Below, piece by piece: positions 51,946 through 60,903 of a stretch of DNA of 64,000 nt. The position numbers and the translations under genes are program-made. Origin of the DNA: Hymenobacter ginkgonis. GTDB taxonomy: Bacteria; Bacteroidota; Bacteroidia; Cytophagales; Hymenobacteraceae. The DNA lies in the NCBI RefSeq assembly GCF_009755225.1, contig NZ_WQKZ01000003.1, positions 310,001 to 374,000 of the forward strand, read 5' to 3'. Below the pieces are notes generated by a model. That model saw nothing but the letters and a program-made list of their open reading frames with translations, ran no database searches and was not told the origin of the DNA. Numbering within the stretch: the first letter of the stretch is position 1; every line of letters begins with the position of its first letter.

Positions 51946-53493
51946 ATGTCGACAGCCTCACGCTTAATATCTGGTAGTGCCGCCTCATGGGCACAAATTG
52001 CTGTCACGATGATTTCGCAGATGGCATTGGTGCCCATCTACCTCTCGCACTGGAGCGTTGTAACGTATGGTATCTGGCTGGCTATTCAAGCGTTAGTTAG
52101 TATCGCCTCTACCCTAGACTTTGGGCACCAGGAGTTTTTGGGCTATGAGTTTTTGCGAATTGGGCGGGACAACCGGCCTGAATTGAGCAAATATTTGTGG
52201 TCGGGCGCTAGCGTCGGGCTACTAATTAGCCTTGGACAATTAGCCCTACTAATTGGCTTCCTAGCAACTGGTATTCTACCAAGCTTGCTTGGCAAAGCCG
52301 ATAGCATGGATCCTGCCTTAATTCGTGAGGCCGGCTTGGTATTGGTGCTGCAAGGAATTGCCTGGCTACTCAGCACCAGTATAACCGGCTTGGTATTCAG
52401 GGCGCTGGCACCTTTTGGCTACTACCCCCGCATGGCCTGGTGGAACTTGTGCAGCTCTATTGTATCGGGCCTAGCGCCAGTTGTGGCAGTAGTACTAGGC
52501 GCTGACTTATTGTTGGCTGGCTGGGTAATGGCTATTACAACCGTCGTGCTGAGCATACCCATTTATATTGACCTATTTCGACTGCTACGCCGCGAACAGA
52601 TACCTTTTTGCAAACCTTCTGCTAAGCTTGGAGCCCATAATTTCCTTCATTCTTTAGCAGTTTCTGGCAAGTGGCTACTAGAAAACGCTCGGCAGCAAGG
52701 CGTTCGCGTGGTGCTGGCCCCTCTTGCAGGAGCAGCTGGCCTCACCGCCTTCTCCACTATGCGCACCGGCGCAAACGTTGCTTTGCAGGGCCTGAATACG
52801 GTAGTGAATCCGTTGATGCCGGAACTCATGCGCTTTCTGCATCAGCGCGACCAAACCAAGATTGAGTCAGCATTTGGCACTGTCTGGTTTGTGCTGGTAG
52901 CAGTGCTGGCACCCGCAGTAGTGCTTGTGCAAGCGTTCGTAGAGCCTTTATACCTGCTCTGGACGCGTGGTCGGGTACCCTTCAACCCGCTACTATTCGC
53001 TAGCCTTTCGTTGAGTGTACTGGTATACGCAGTGGCGCAACCAGGTATAGCGGTTGTAAAAGGCAACAATTTACTTAAACCTCAGCTGCTGCTTTCCACA
53101 ATTGCTGCTTTGCTGGTAGTAGGAGGGGTTTATGTATTGGTGCCCCGGTTTGGTATTCTGGGTGCGGGTATGGCCTTAGTAGCTGCCGAGGTAGCAGCAG
53201 CCTTTGGGTATAGGCGCGTAGCGCTGCGCTGGCTACAGCAGCACGAATTACAATGGCCTAAACGCCACTTCTTGATTGCCTCCACTTCCGTGGGTATTGC
53301 AGCGCTGGCAATGGGAGCCTTGGTTGTGTTTCCGCAGGCAAAATGGCTGGTGCTCAGTTTGGCGATGCTGTTGCTGCTCGGCAATCTTTGGCGCTACTGG
53401 CAAGCTCTGCCGACACTGGCGACTCAACACGCTATTCGCATAATGAGTGGCCTGCCCGGCATCAAGCAAGTTTATCAACTTGGGAAGTTCTAA
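51946..53493 (+). CDS. Wzx-like flippase (MOP superfamily)
   Basis: 515 aa, about 12-14 membrane segments. The start SGSAASWAQIAVTMISQMALVPIYLSHWSVVTYGIWLAIQALV follows the polysaccharide transporter pattern. TMRTGANVALQGLNTVVNPLMPELMRF is the typical mid-protein region. It would flip the undecaprenyl-linked repeat unit to the periplasmic side before polymerisation. Upstream is the kinase terminator; the Wzy candidate follows 39 bp later. Confidence 0.87.
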   Translation: MSTASRLISGSAASWAQIAVTMISQMALVPIYLSHWSVVTYGIWLAIQALVSIASTLDFGHQEFLGYEFLRIGRDNRPELSKYLWSGASVGLLISLGQLALLIGFLATGILPSLLGKADSMDPALIREAGLVLVLQGIAWLLSTSITGLVFRALAPFGYYPRMAWWNLCSSIVSGLAPVVAVVLGADLLLAGWVMAITTVVLSIPIYIDLFRLLRREQIPFCKPSAKLGAHNFLHSLAVSGKWLLENARQQGVRVVLAPLAGAAGLTAFSTMRTGANVALQGLNTVVNPLMPELMRFLHQRDQTKIESAFGTVWFVLVAVLAPAVVLVQAFVEPLYLLWTRGRVPFNPLLFASLSLSVLVYAVAQPGIAVVKGNNLLKPQLLLSTIAALLVVGGVYVLVPRFGILGAGMALVAAEVAAAFGYRRVALRWLQQHELQWPKRHFLIASTSVGIAALAMGALVVFPQAKWLVLSLAMLLLLGNLWRYWQALPTLATQHAIRIMSGLPGIKQVYQLGKF

Positions 53494-53532
53494 ATTAGCT
53501 TATTTATCCGCCTCAACGGGCTTTATTCAAGT

Positions 53533-55221
53533 ATGTATCCTTCACCTCAACTTCCGCTCGCCTCACTAGCCGCTAAAGTAGGGGGTAGGGTGCGGCTTGC
53601 CCCAACGCGCGAGACGAGCTTTATCTCGGTAGTTACCACTTGGTCGTGGGTAGCCTTGGTTATCGCTACCCTCTACCAAGGTATCTTCTTTCCTAGCTTA
53701 CCCAATTTCATTGCTATTGGCTGTACCATAGTAGCTTGGGCGCTGTTCACAACTGTTTTTTTTAAACCAGCAATGTTGGCAAACTATCCTTTGTCAACCT
53801 TCCTCGTTCTCGGTTTCACTACCACGCAGCTGTATTTCCCTTTGCTTTTCACTTCTTTGGAAAGCAAGCCTGTTATATACAACTTAGACCTGCCATACCA
53901 GGTATTTCTGCATTCAAGCTTAGCACTGATAACCTTGGTGCTGTCACATGCGCTATATCGATTGCTACTGCAGCAGACGCCCAATAGCTCCCCTTGGATT
54001 CTTATCAAGCTAGACTTTTTTAAGGCACCTACTGAGCTGCAATTATGGCTGATGGGGCTAATAGGTATAGCCGCTACGTTTTACGTTTTCCTTTATTCCC
54101 CTTCCATTGGTTGGGAAGTCACGGGTGCCGCTTCAGATAAAGCCGTGCAGGCATTGATGCCTTTTTCGTATGCCCCTTTTTTCCTGCCTTTTGGAGAATT
54201 GTACGGTTCAAAAAAGCCATTTACTAAGCGAATAGTATACTTACTAGTTGCCTACACACTACTGCTTTTTTTGGTTAGCATTGGGCGCAATAGCCGCGGG
54301 GGCTTTATGATTGGTTTCTCGTCGGTAGGTTTTGCCTATTCACTTGGGCTGCTGCTAGGGGTATTTAAGCCGAATTTTTTTACGATGAAAAATTTCTTCA
54401 TCGCATTAGGGGCTTATTGGCTTTTCACTGGACCCATCGCCGACATCGGCACCTCCATGGTTATCGTGCGGGGCCAGCGACACGATGTAACTTCTTCCGA
54501 ATTGATTTCGCAAACATTCGAAGTATTCGGTGATAAGGAAGCCATCAAGCAATTCCGCATACACGATGTGGAAGAAAATGAAGCAGGTGAATGGGATGAA
54601 TCCTACTTGAAAAACATCTTCTTAGCCAGGTTCTGCAATATTAAATTTAATGATGCCAGCTTAGTTCAGGCCGAGAAAATCAGAGAGTATGACCCGGCTA
54701 TGCTCAAGTTCTCAACTGATTATATCTGGGCTACTTTCCCGCAGCCAGTCTTAGATGCGTTTGGCCTCAATGATGTAGATAAAGTATTTCTCAAGGGTGT
54801 TTCAGTTGGCGACTATTTATACTACGTTGCGGGCGGTCCTCCCGAGGCTTTGGGCGGGTACCGTACGGGACACTTCGCGGGCACCGGTATGGCCACTTTT
54901 GGTTGGTGGTATCTGCTAATACTAGGGGTAGGCATGATTCCGGTATTTACGCTATTTGATAAGTTCTTCATAAAGTTTAACTCGGCGGCTTCTAAAGCTA
55001 ATGCCATAGGTTTTCAATTCAGTCTTTGCGGTATGATTGCGTTGGATAATATCTTCCGCTTTTTGCCCTCGGAGAGCGTTATCAACATTGCTGTATTTCT
55101 TCTGCGGGATTGGATTCAGTTAGCCTTACTGTATTTCGTGGTTTACCACTTCACCCGAATACTCAGCTTAGTTATTCCGGGTGCTACCCCCCCTAAATCG
55201 ATGAAGCACGCAATAGGATAG
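53533..55221 (+). CDS. Putative polysaccharide polymerase (Wzy-like)
   Basis: 562 aa, about 11-12 membrane segments, with a long soluble stretch around residues 310-440 that would be the large periplasmic loop. It contains IGRNSRGGFMIGFSSVGFAY in a membrane-flanked region, a pattern often seen in O-antigen polymerases. Wzy proteins are poorly conserved, so the call rests on topology and on its place between the flippase and the glycosyltransferases. Confidence 0.65.
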   Translation: MYPSPQLPLASLAAKVGGRVRLAPTRETSFISVVTTWSWVALVIATLYQGIFFPSLPNFIAIGCTIVAWALFTTVFFKPAMLANYPLSTFLVLGFTTTQLYFPLLFTSLESKPVIYNLDLPYQVFLHSSLALITLVLSHALYRLLLQQTPNSSPWILIKLDFFKAPTELQLWLMGLIGIAATFYVFLYSPSIGWEVTGAASDKAVQALMPFSYAPFFLPFGELYGSKKPFTKRIVYLLVAYTLLLFLVSIGRNSRGGFMIGFSSVGFAYSLGLLLGVFKPNFFTMKNFFIALGAYWLFTGPIADIGTSMVIVRGQRHDVTSSELISQTFEVFGDKEAIKQFRIHDVEENEAGEWDESYLKNIFLARFCNIKFNDASLVQAEKIREYDPAMLKFSTDYIWATFPQPVLDAFGLNDVDKVFLKGVSVGDYLYYVAGGPPEALGGYRTGHFAGTGMATFGWWYLLILGVGMIPVFTLFDKFFIKFNSAASKANAIGFQFSLCGMIALDNIFRFLPSESVINIAVFLLRDWIQLALLYFVVYHFTRILSLVIPGATPPKSMKHAIG

Positions 55222-55266
55222 CCTATTTAACATACTGCTGGATTAAGATTTATTAACAACCTGCGA

Positions 55267-56310
55267 ATGGCTACTATTCTATACCTTGGTGATAGTCACC
55301 CAAGCTCTACTTCTGCGCACCGCGCCAGAGCGCTCGAGCGCTTGGGGCACACGGTAAACGTGTGTGACTTAAATAAGGTAATTGCGCAAAGCAAGGGATT
55401 CCGGTATTTAGAACCCCTGCATTATCGGACGGGCTACCGGTTTCTACAGCCCCAAGTAACGCGCTTGGTAAAGCATTTGGTGGCTACAACACCGCGCCCA
55501 GATGTGGTATGGGTAAATAGTGGTGAGCTAGTGGGCCCTCGCAGCCTGGAGTTGTTGAAGCAGCTTGGGTGCCCACTTGTGCTTTATAATAACGATGACC
55601 CAACCGGAGGACGAGATGGCCGTCGTTTTGATACTCTGCTCAAGTCACTAAGTTATTACGACCTCTGTGCGGTAATGCGTGAAATAAACGTTCCGGAGTT
55701 TCGCGCAAAAGGTGCGAAAAATGTTATTCACGTGCGCATGTCATACGATGAGGTTGTGCACCAGCCATTCACCCACGCCTCCGATATTCCAGCTATCTAT
55801 AAATCGGAGGTCGTATTTATTGGCACTTGGATGCGCTATGAAAAACGCGACGAATTTCTATTAGCGCTCTTAGAACAAGGCATTCCACTTACCATCTGGG
55901 GTAGTCGCTGGTCAAAGTCGCCGCATTGGGCCGCATTACAGGCGGTGCATAAAGGCGATGCGCTTAGTGGAAGAGATTATGTAGCTGCTATACAGGGAGC
56001 AAAAATTTGCCTGGGCTTACTCTCCAAGGGCAATCGCGACGAGCATACACAAAGGTCGCAAGAGGTGCCGTTTGCGGGAGGGCTACTCTGCGCCGAACGC
56101 ACTGCTGAGCACCAAGAAATGTATGAGGAAGGGGTAGAGGCCGCCTTCTGGGCCGACGCGGCTGAATGTGCTCAAGTTTGCAAAAAGCTACTGCAAGACG
56201 ATGACGCGAGAGAAAAGATGCGCTTAGCCGGTATGCAGCGAGTGCGGGCAATGCAGGCAGGCAATGAAGACGTTTGCCGCAGAATTCTCAATACCATCCA
56301 TATTTACTAG
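55267..56310 (+). CDS. CgeB-family glycosyltransferase
   Basis: 347 aa, GT-B fold. N-terminus ATILYLGDSHPSSTSAHRARALERLGHTV, then WVNSGELVGPRSLELLKQLGCPLVLYNNDDPTGGRDGRRFDTLL, a pattern typical of CgeB/DUF3880 glycosyltransferases. The C-terminal half has VVFIGTWMRYEKR and QRSQEVPFAGGLLCAERTAEHQEMYEEG. It adds an unknown sugar in repeat-unit assembly. The next gene starts 20 bp downstream. Confidence 0.82.
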   Translation: MATILYLGDSHPSSTSAHRARALERLGHTVNVCDLNKVIAQSKGFRYLEPLHYRTGYRFLQPQVTRLVKHLVATTPRPDVVWVNSGELVGPRSLELLKQLGCPLVLYNNDDPTGGRDGRRFDTLLKSLSYYDLCAVMREINVPEFRAKGAKNVIHVRMSYDEVVHQPFTHASDIPAIYKSEVVFIGTWMRYEKRDEFLLALLEQGIPLTIWGSRWSKSPHWAALQAVHKGDALSGRDYVAAIQGAKICLGLLSKGNRDEHTQRSQEVPFAGGLLCAERTAEHQEMYEEGVEAAFWADAAECAQVCKKLLQDDDAREKMRLAGMQRVRAMQAGNEDVCRRILNTIHIY

Positions 56311-56330
56311 GCTTGATTTCAGGTTTTACT

Positions 56331-57524
56331 ATGCATATTGTTTTCTTTACGCACCCTGACTTCCTTGGCCGTGACAAGATGCCCGGTTTTGCGAGCATGC
56401 CGCGATTCGCGCGTATGCTCGCGGATGGTATGCAGCAGCGAGGGCATCAGGTAGAAATGTGGGCGCCACAATCTCGTTTCTTTAAGCTACCCGTCTCGGG
56501 TAGCTTAAAGAAGTGGCTAGGATACATAGACCAATACCTACTTTTTCCGGTTGAAGTCCGTAAACGGCTGAAGGCACATACGTCGGATAGCCTATTCGTT
56601 TTTACAGACCAAGCTTTGGGGCCATGGGTGCCCTTGGTAGCGGATAGGCCACACGTTATTCATTGCCATGATTTCATGGCGCAGCATTCAGCTCTAGGTA
56701 AAATACCGGGTAATTCTACTAGCTGGACAGGTAGGCACTATCAGGATATGATTCGAAAGGGCTATTCTCGTGGAAAAAATTTTATCTCTGTTTCTAATAA
56801 AACCCGAGTAGACTTGCAGGAATCTTTACTATCTGTACCATCGCACTCAGAAGTAGTGTATAATGGACTTAACAGTAGTTTAAAATTTTACGAGCCGTCT
56901 TTAGCTAGAGAGACATTTGGCAAGAAAATAGCACTTGAATTAACCTCGGGTTACCTTCTTCACGTTGGGGGAAATCAATGGTATAAGAATCGTAAAGGTG
57001 TTGTTCAGCTTTATGAAGCTTGGCGGGCGTTAAGTAATTCTAAGCTTCCACTTATTCTAATAGGAGAGAAGCTATCACCAGAATTGACTCAACTGATTGC
57101 ACAGTCACCTTTTAAGGCTGATATTCATCAGTTCACCGGTCTATCGGATGAATTTGTGAATTTCGCTTATGCAGGAGCTTCAGTTTTCCTTTTTCCTTCA
57201 CTAGCCGAGGGTTTTGGTTGGCCTATCGCTGAGGCAATGGCTTGCGGCAGCTTAGTTATTACTACCAATGAAGCTCCCATGACGGAAGTAGCTGGCGGTG
57301 CTAGTTTCTTAATTCCTCGAAAACCTCAAGACGAGGTAGCAGCTAAAGCTTGGGCCCAAGAAGGAGCAAAAGTTGTTGATGAAGTAATAACTCTTCCCGA
57401 CGCTGAAAGAAATAAATTTGTTGAAGCCGGTTTAGTAAATGCTTATCGGTTTAATTCTGAGAATATTCTCAACCAAATAGAAGCTATTTACAAAAGGGTT
57501 TTTTATGAGAATCATACTTCATAA
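56331..57524 (+). CDS. Glycosyltransferase family 4
   Basis: 397 aa from the ATG at 56331 (MHIVFFTHPDFLGRDKMPGF). The C-terminal donor domain has LHVGGNQWYKNRKGV, FTGLSDEFVNFAYAGASVFLFPSLAEGFGWPIAEAMACGSLVITTNEAPMTEVAG. The E-x7-E motif is within EGFGWPIAE. GC content falls along this gene compared with the previous one. At 56480-56520 the GCTACCC...GGGTAGC stretch gives a small inverted repeat within the coding sequence. Confidence 0.9.
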   Translation: MHIVFFTHPDFLGRDKMPGFASMPRFARMLADGMQQRGHQVEMWAPQSRFFKLPVSGSLKKWLGYIDQYLLFPVEVRKRLKAHTSDSLFVFTDQALGPWVPLVADRPHVIHCHDFMAQHSALGKIPGNSTSWTGRHYQDMIRKGYSRGKNFISVSNKTRVDLQESLLSVPSHSEVVYNGLNSSLKFYEPSLARETFGKKIALELTSGYLLHVGGNQWYKNRKGVVQLYEAWRALSNSKLPLILIGEKLSPELTQLIAQSPFKADIHQFTGLSDEFVNFAYAGASVFLFPSLAEGFGWPIAEAMACGSLVITTNEAPMTEVAGGASFLIPRKPQDEVAAKAWAQEGAKVVDEVITLPDAERNKFVEAGLVNAYRFNSENILNQIEAIYKRVFYENHTS

Positions 57525-57543
57525 ATAAATATCCTCATCGGTT

Positions 57544-58509
57544 ATGGATAATTTCGGAAATCCTCAGGTAATTGCTATACTTTTGGCAACTTATAACGGC
57601 GGAAAGTATTTAAAGCAACAGCTAGAGAGTCTATCTAATCAGACTTATAGTGATTGGAAGCTTTATGTTAGAGACGACCATTCTTCTGATGATACCGCTC
57701 AGATTTTACTGGATTACCAAAAACAAAATCAAGATAAAGTCTTTGTGTTAAAAGATAATCTTGGTAATCTTGGTAGTTCTCAAAATTTCAATGCGCTTTT
57801 GCAAATAGCAGATAAAGAAGCATACGTTATGTTTTGCGACCAAGATGATTTTTGGTTACCCAACAAAATTCAGCTTACTTTAGATGAAATGCATAAACTA
57901 GAGAATAAATATGGGATTGATTATCCTTTATTAGTACACACTAATTTTAAGTATTCTGATATTAATTTAAAAGAAATAGTTTCGAAAAAAGAATTCCAAG
58001 CCACAAAAATTGCTGAATTAAATCTTCAACACGTTATAGCACAAAACCCTATTTATGGGTGCACTGTAATGGCAAACAGGCCACTAGTAAAATTGGTTAA
58101 AAGCATTCCATTAGTCGCTGAAAACCATGATTATTGGATAGCATTGGTAGCGAGTGCGTTGGGAAAGATTTACTATTTAAATACTAAGACGCTACTTTAC
58201 CGGCAGCATGGAAATAATGTTTCGGGTAACTATAATGACAATTCTCTAATTCAAAGATTTAAAAGAATTATCATTCAAAAAAAGAATTTACAAGATGCCT
58301 TGAATAAAGTTAGTATGGCTAAAGAATTTAGGAATAAATATCAGGATTTGTTAAGTGAAAGTCAAATCTCACTTGTTGATAATTTTGTTAGATTATTTGA
58401 GACAAAAAGTATCTCATTATTTTTTAAGAATCTAAGGAGTGGCGTTAGGAGGCAGACAGCTAGTCAGACATTCATGTTTTATACAAGTATATTCTTATTA
58501 AAAGAATAG
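57544..58509 (+). CDS. Glycosyltransferase family 2 (rhamnosyltransferase-like)
   Basis: 321 aa, strongly AT-rich. GT-A motifs: VIAILLATYNGGKYLKQQLESLSNQTYSDWKLYVRDDHSSDDT, then FCDQDDFWLPNKI as DxD region and HDYWIALVASALGKIYYL. The pattern FCDQDDxW is typical of rhamnosyl-type GT2 enzymes, but donor specificity cannot be read reliably. Codon use differs clearly from the housekeeping genes. Confidence 0.88.
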   Translation: MDNFGNPQVIAILLATYNGGKYLKQQLESLSNQTYSDWKLYVRDDHSSDDTAQILLDYQKQNQDKVFVLKDNLGNLGSSQNFNALLQIADKEAYVMFCDQDDFWLPNKIQLTLDEMHKLENKYGIDYPLLVHTNFKYSDINLKEIVSKKEFQATKIAELNLQHVIAQNPIYGCTVMANRPLVKLVKSIPLVAENHDYWIALVASALGKIYYLNTKTLLYRQHGNNVSGNYNDNSLIQRFKRIIIQKKNLQDALNKVSMAKEFRNKYQDLLSESQISLVDNFVRLFETKSISLFFKNLRSGVRRQTASQTFMFYTSIFLLKE

Positions 58510-58557
58510 TTGATATATTTTGACTTTTTTAGTTTACCTATCAAAATAATTGCCTTA

Positions 58558-59814
58558 ATGAAATTGCTTCATGTAATTGCAGAGATGGACCCAGCTATGG
58601 GTGGAGTCTGCCAGGCAGTGCGCACACTTGTTTTAGGTTTAGAAAAATTAGGTGTACACAATGAAGTTGTTAGTCTTGATGCGCCCGATGCAGAATTTCT
58701 AGTTAATGATACTTTTACCACGCATGCACTAGGCCCTGGTAAAGGCCCTTGGTTTTATAACGCGCAACTTTTGCCTTGGCTTAAAGAAAATTTAGCTCAC
58801 TTCGATGTTGTTGTAGTACATGGTCTGTGGCTTTATCATAGTTATGCGGTAAATAAAGCGTTAGACTACTTACAGAGTAAAATTCAAAATACACCTGCAT
58901 TGACTAGCGTATTACCTAAGCTCTTTGTAATGCCTCACGGAATGTTAGACCCTTACTTTCAGCGTGCGGCAGGGCGTAAAATGAAGGCTATACGTAATTG
59001 GTTTTACTGGAAGTTAATTGAAAATAAACTTATTAATAATGCCACCCTACTCTTCACGTGCGAAGAAGAACTCCTGCTTGCGAAGGAGCCATTCAAACCA
59101 TATTATCCGAAAAATACTGTTGTAGTGGGTTTGGGAGTAGCGCAACCACCTCTTTACACTGATAAAATGCGTGAAGCATTTCTAGCAGTATGTCCAGAAC
59201 TTAAAACGCAACCTTATCTACTTTTTTTAAGCCGTATTAATGAGAAAAAAGGAGTTGATTTGTTGCTTAAATCTTATGCTAGCGTAACAGCTGATGAGTT
59301 TTCAAATTCGGTCAATTCAACAAGTATTATTGAATCAGAAAGCATAAGTGAAGATGATAGTTGGCCCCAACTAATTGTAGCGGGCCCAGGCTTAAATAGT
59401 GATTATGGCCAAACACAGAAACAACTAGTAGCTAAATCACCACAACTTCAAAAGCAAGTAGCCTTTCCTGGGATGCTTACTGGAGATGCTAAATGGGGCG
59501 CTTTTTATGGTTGTGAGGCTTTTGTATTGCCTAGCCATCAAGAAAATTTTGGAATTGCGGTTGTAGAAGCTTTAGCATGTGGTAAACCTGTACTTATATC
59601 AAACCAGGTGAACATCTGGCGCGAAATTGCGGATGCTAAAAGTGGCTTAGTAGCTGATGATACTTTAGAGGGTACCAATGAGCTATTGCTTGGTTGGAAG
59701 CGTTTGTCGGAGGAGGAAAAGCAGAGCATGCGGATGCAAGCTTGTAACATATTCTCAAGCAAATTTTCTATTGATTCTTCATCTGAGAAATTCTTGTCTG
59801 CTATTGCTAACTAA
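58558..59814 (+). CDS. Glycosyltransferase family 4
   Basis: 418 aa from the ATG at 58558 (MKLLHVIAEMDPAMGGVCQAVRTLVLGLEKLG). The donor domain shows LFLSRINEKKGVDLLLKSY, PGMLTGDAKWGAFYGCEAFVLPSHQENFGIAVVEALACGKPVLIS. The insertion FSNSVNSTSIIESESISEDDSW between strands is unusual and Ser/Glu-rich. AT-rich like its neighbours. It likely adds one sugar of the repeat unit. Confidence 0.88.
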   Translation: MKLLHVIAEMDPAMGGVCQAVRTLVLGLEKLGVHNEVVSLDAPDAEFLVNDTFTTHALGPGKGPWFYNAQLLPWLKENLAHFDVVVVHGLWLYHSYAVNKALDYLQSKIQNTPALTSVLPKLFVMPHGMLDPYFQRAAGRKMKAIRNWFYWKLIENKLINNATLLFTCEEELLLAKEPFKPYYPKNTVVVGLGVAQPPLYTDKMREAFLAVCPELKTQPYLLFLSRINEKKGVDLLLKSYASVTADEFSNSVNSTSIIESESISEDDSWPQLIVAGPGLNSDYGQTQKQLVAKSPQLQKQVAFPGMLTGDAKWGAFYGCEAFVLPSHQENFGIAVVEALACGKPVLISNQVNIWREIADAKSGLVADDTLEGTNELLLGWKRLSEEEKQSMRMQACNIFSSKFSIDSSSEKFLSAIAN

Positions 59815-59841
59815 GGCTTTTGCGTTTAGGGTAACGGCTAT

Positions 59842-60261
59842 ATGAAAGCTTTAAAGGTGACTTTATTTAGTGTTTATTCCTTGCTTGTTGCGTACATTGT
59901 ATTTTTTGCACGTAGGCGACATGGGATAGTTTGGAGCGAAGAATACTTAAATCTATTACCAGTAAAAAGACTTGTAGACAACTATCACTCCTCTGACGTT
60001 AAACGTTGGGACTTTTATTCTAATCTAATTGGAAATGTCTTTTTGTTCATTCCATTACCTATTTTTGTTCAAGAGATTTTTTTGATGAGAACCAAAAGTT
60101 TAATTGTTTTAGGAGTTTTCATCAGTATATTAATTGAATCGTTGCAATATGCGTTTCATATAGGAGTTGCTGACATAGATGATGTATTATTGAACACTTT
60201 GGGCACAATAATAGGAGTTTTTGTATGGGATATCATGCGTAAAATACTTATTCTATTTTAA
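59842..60261 (+). CDS. VanZ-like membrane protein
   Basis: 139 aa, four membrane segments. The VanZ pattern is present: NLIGNVFLFIPLPIFVQEI, then ILIESLQYAFHIGVADIDDVLLNTLGTIIGVFVWD. Proteins of this family occur in glycan loci and in teicoplanin resistance; their molecular role is unclear. The gene is very AT-rich and lies 27 bp after the GT4 gene. Confidence 0.82.
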   Translation: MKALKVTLFSVYSLLVAYIVFFARRRHGIVWSEEYLNLLPVKRLVDNYHSSDVKRWDFYSNLIGNVFLFIPLPIFVQEIFLMRTKSLIVLGVFISILIESLQYAFHIGVADIDDVLLNTLGTIIGVFVWDIMRKILILF

Positions 60262-60297
60262 AAATTTAGTTGATTTAGTTATAAATAGTAATTTGAT

Positions 60298-60846
60298 ATG
60301 CAAACGGACCTTTCTAAGTTTAGTGTAGGTACTTACAGAGCTGGACCCACAATGAAGGTGCTTGCTTGGTACCTAATCAACTACTATGTATTAGACAGTT
60401 CGCTACCATGGCCATATGGATTTAAGCGTTTTTTACTTATTCTATTTGGTGCCAAGGTTGGTAAAGGGTTAGTTATTAAACAGAAAGTCCGAATAAAAAA
60501 TCCTTGGAGATTAGTGATAGGTGATAATTGCTGGCTTGGTGAATCTGTTTGGATTGATAATTTAGTTGAAGTGAGCATCGGTTCTAACGTAAGTATTTCA
60601 CAAGGTGCCATGTTGTTGACTGGCAATCATGATTATACTTTGGAAAGCTTTCCTTATCGACTCGCTGGTATAACGCTTGAAGACGGTGTATGGATTGGAG
60701 CTCACTCTGTGGTTTGCCCAGGTATTACTTGTCAGTCCCATTCAATTTTAACTGTTAACTCAGTCGCTACCAAGAACTTGGATGCATGGGGTATTTTTAC
60801 TGGTAATCCGGCAGTGTTTAGCAGAAAGCGTACTATGAAAGGCTAA
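60298..60846 (+). CDS. wcaF: WcaF-type sugar O-acetyltransferase (left-handed beta-helix)
   Basis: 182 aa. Hexapeptide repeats are visible (VRIKNPWRLVIGDNCWLGESVWIDNLVEVSIGSNVSIS...) with the catalytic His in LLTGNHDYTL. VWIGAHSVVCPGITCQSHSILTVNSVATKNLDAWGIFTGNPA closes the domain. This matches the colanic acid WcaF group, which acetylates a sugar of the repeat unit with acetyl-CoA. It precedes a WcaI-like transferase gene. Confidence 0.88.
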   Translation: MQTDLSKFSVGTYRAGPTMKVLAWYLINYYVLDSSLPWPYGFKRFLLILFGAKVGKGLVIKQKVRIKNPWRLVIGDNCWLGESVWIDNLVEVSIGSNVSISQGAMLLTGNHDYTLESFPYRLAGITLEDGVWIGAHSVVCPGITCQSHSILTVNSVATKNLDAWGIFTGNPAVFSRKRTMKG

Positions 60847-60903
60847 TTTCCGCAACTATCACGCGTATTTATAAAATCATTCACTCGTTATCAATGCACT
60901 GCA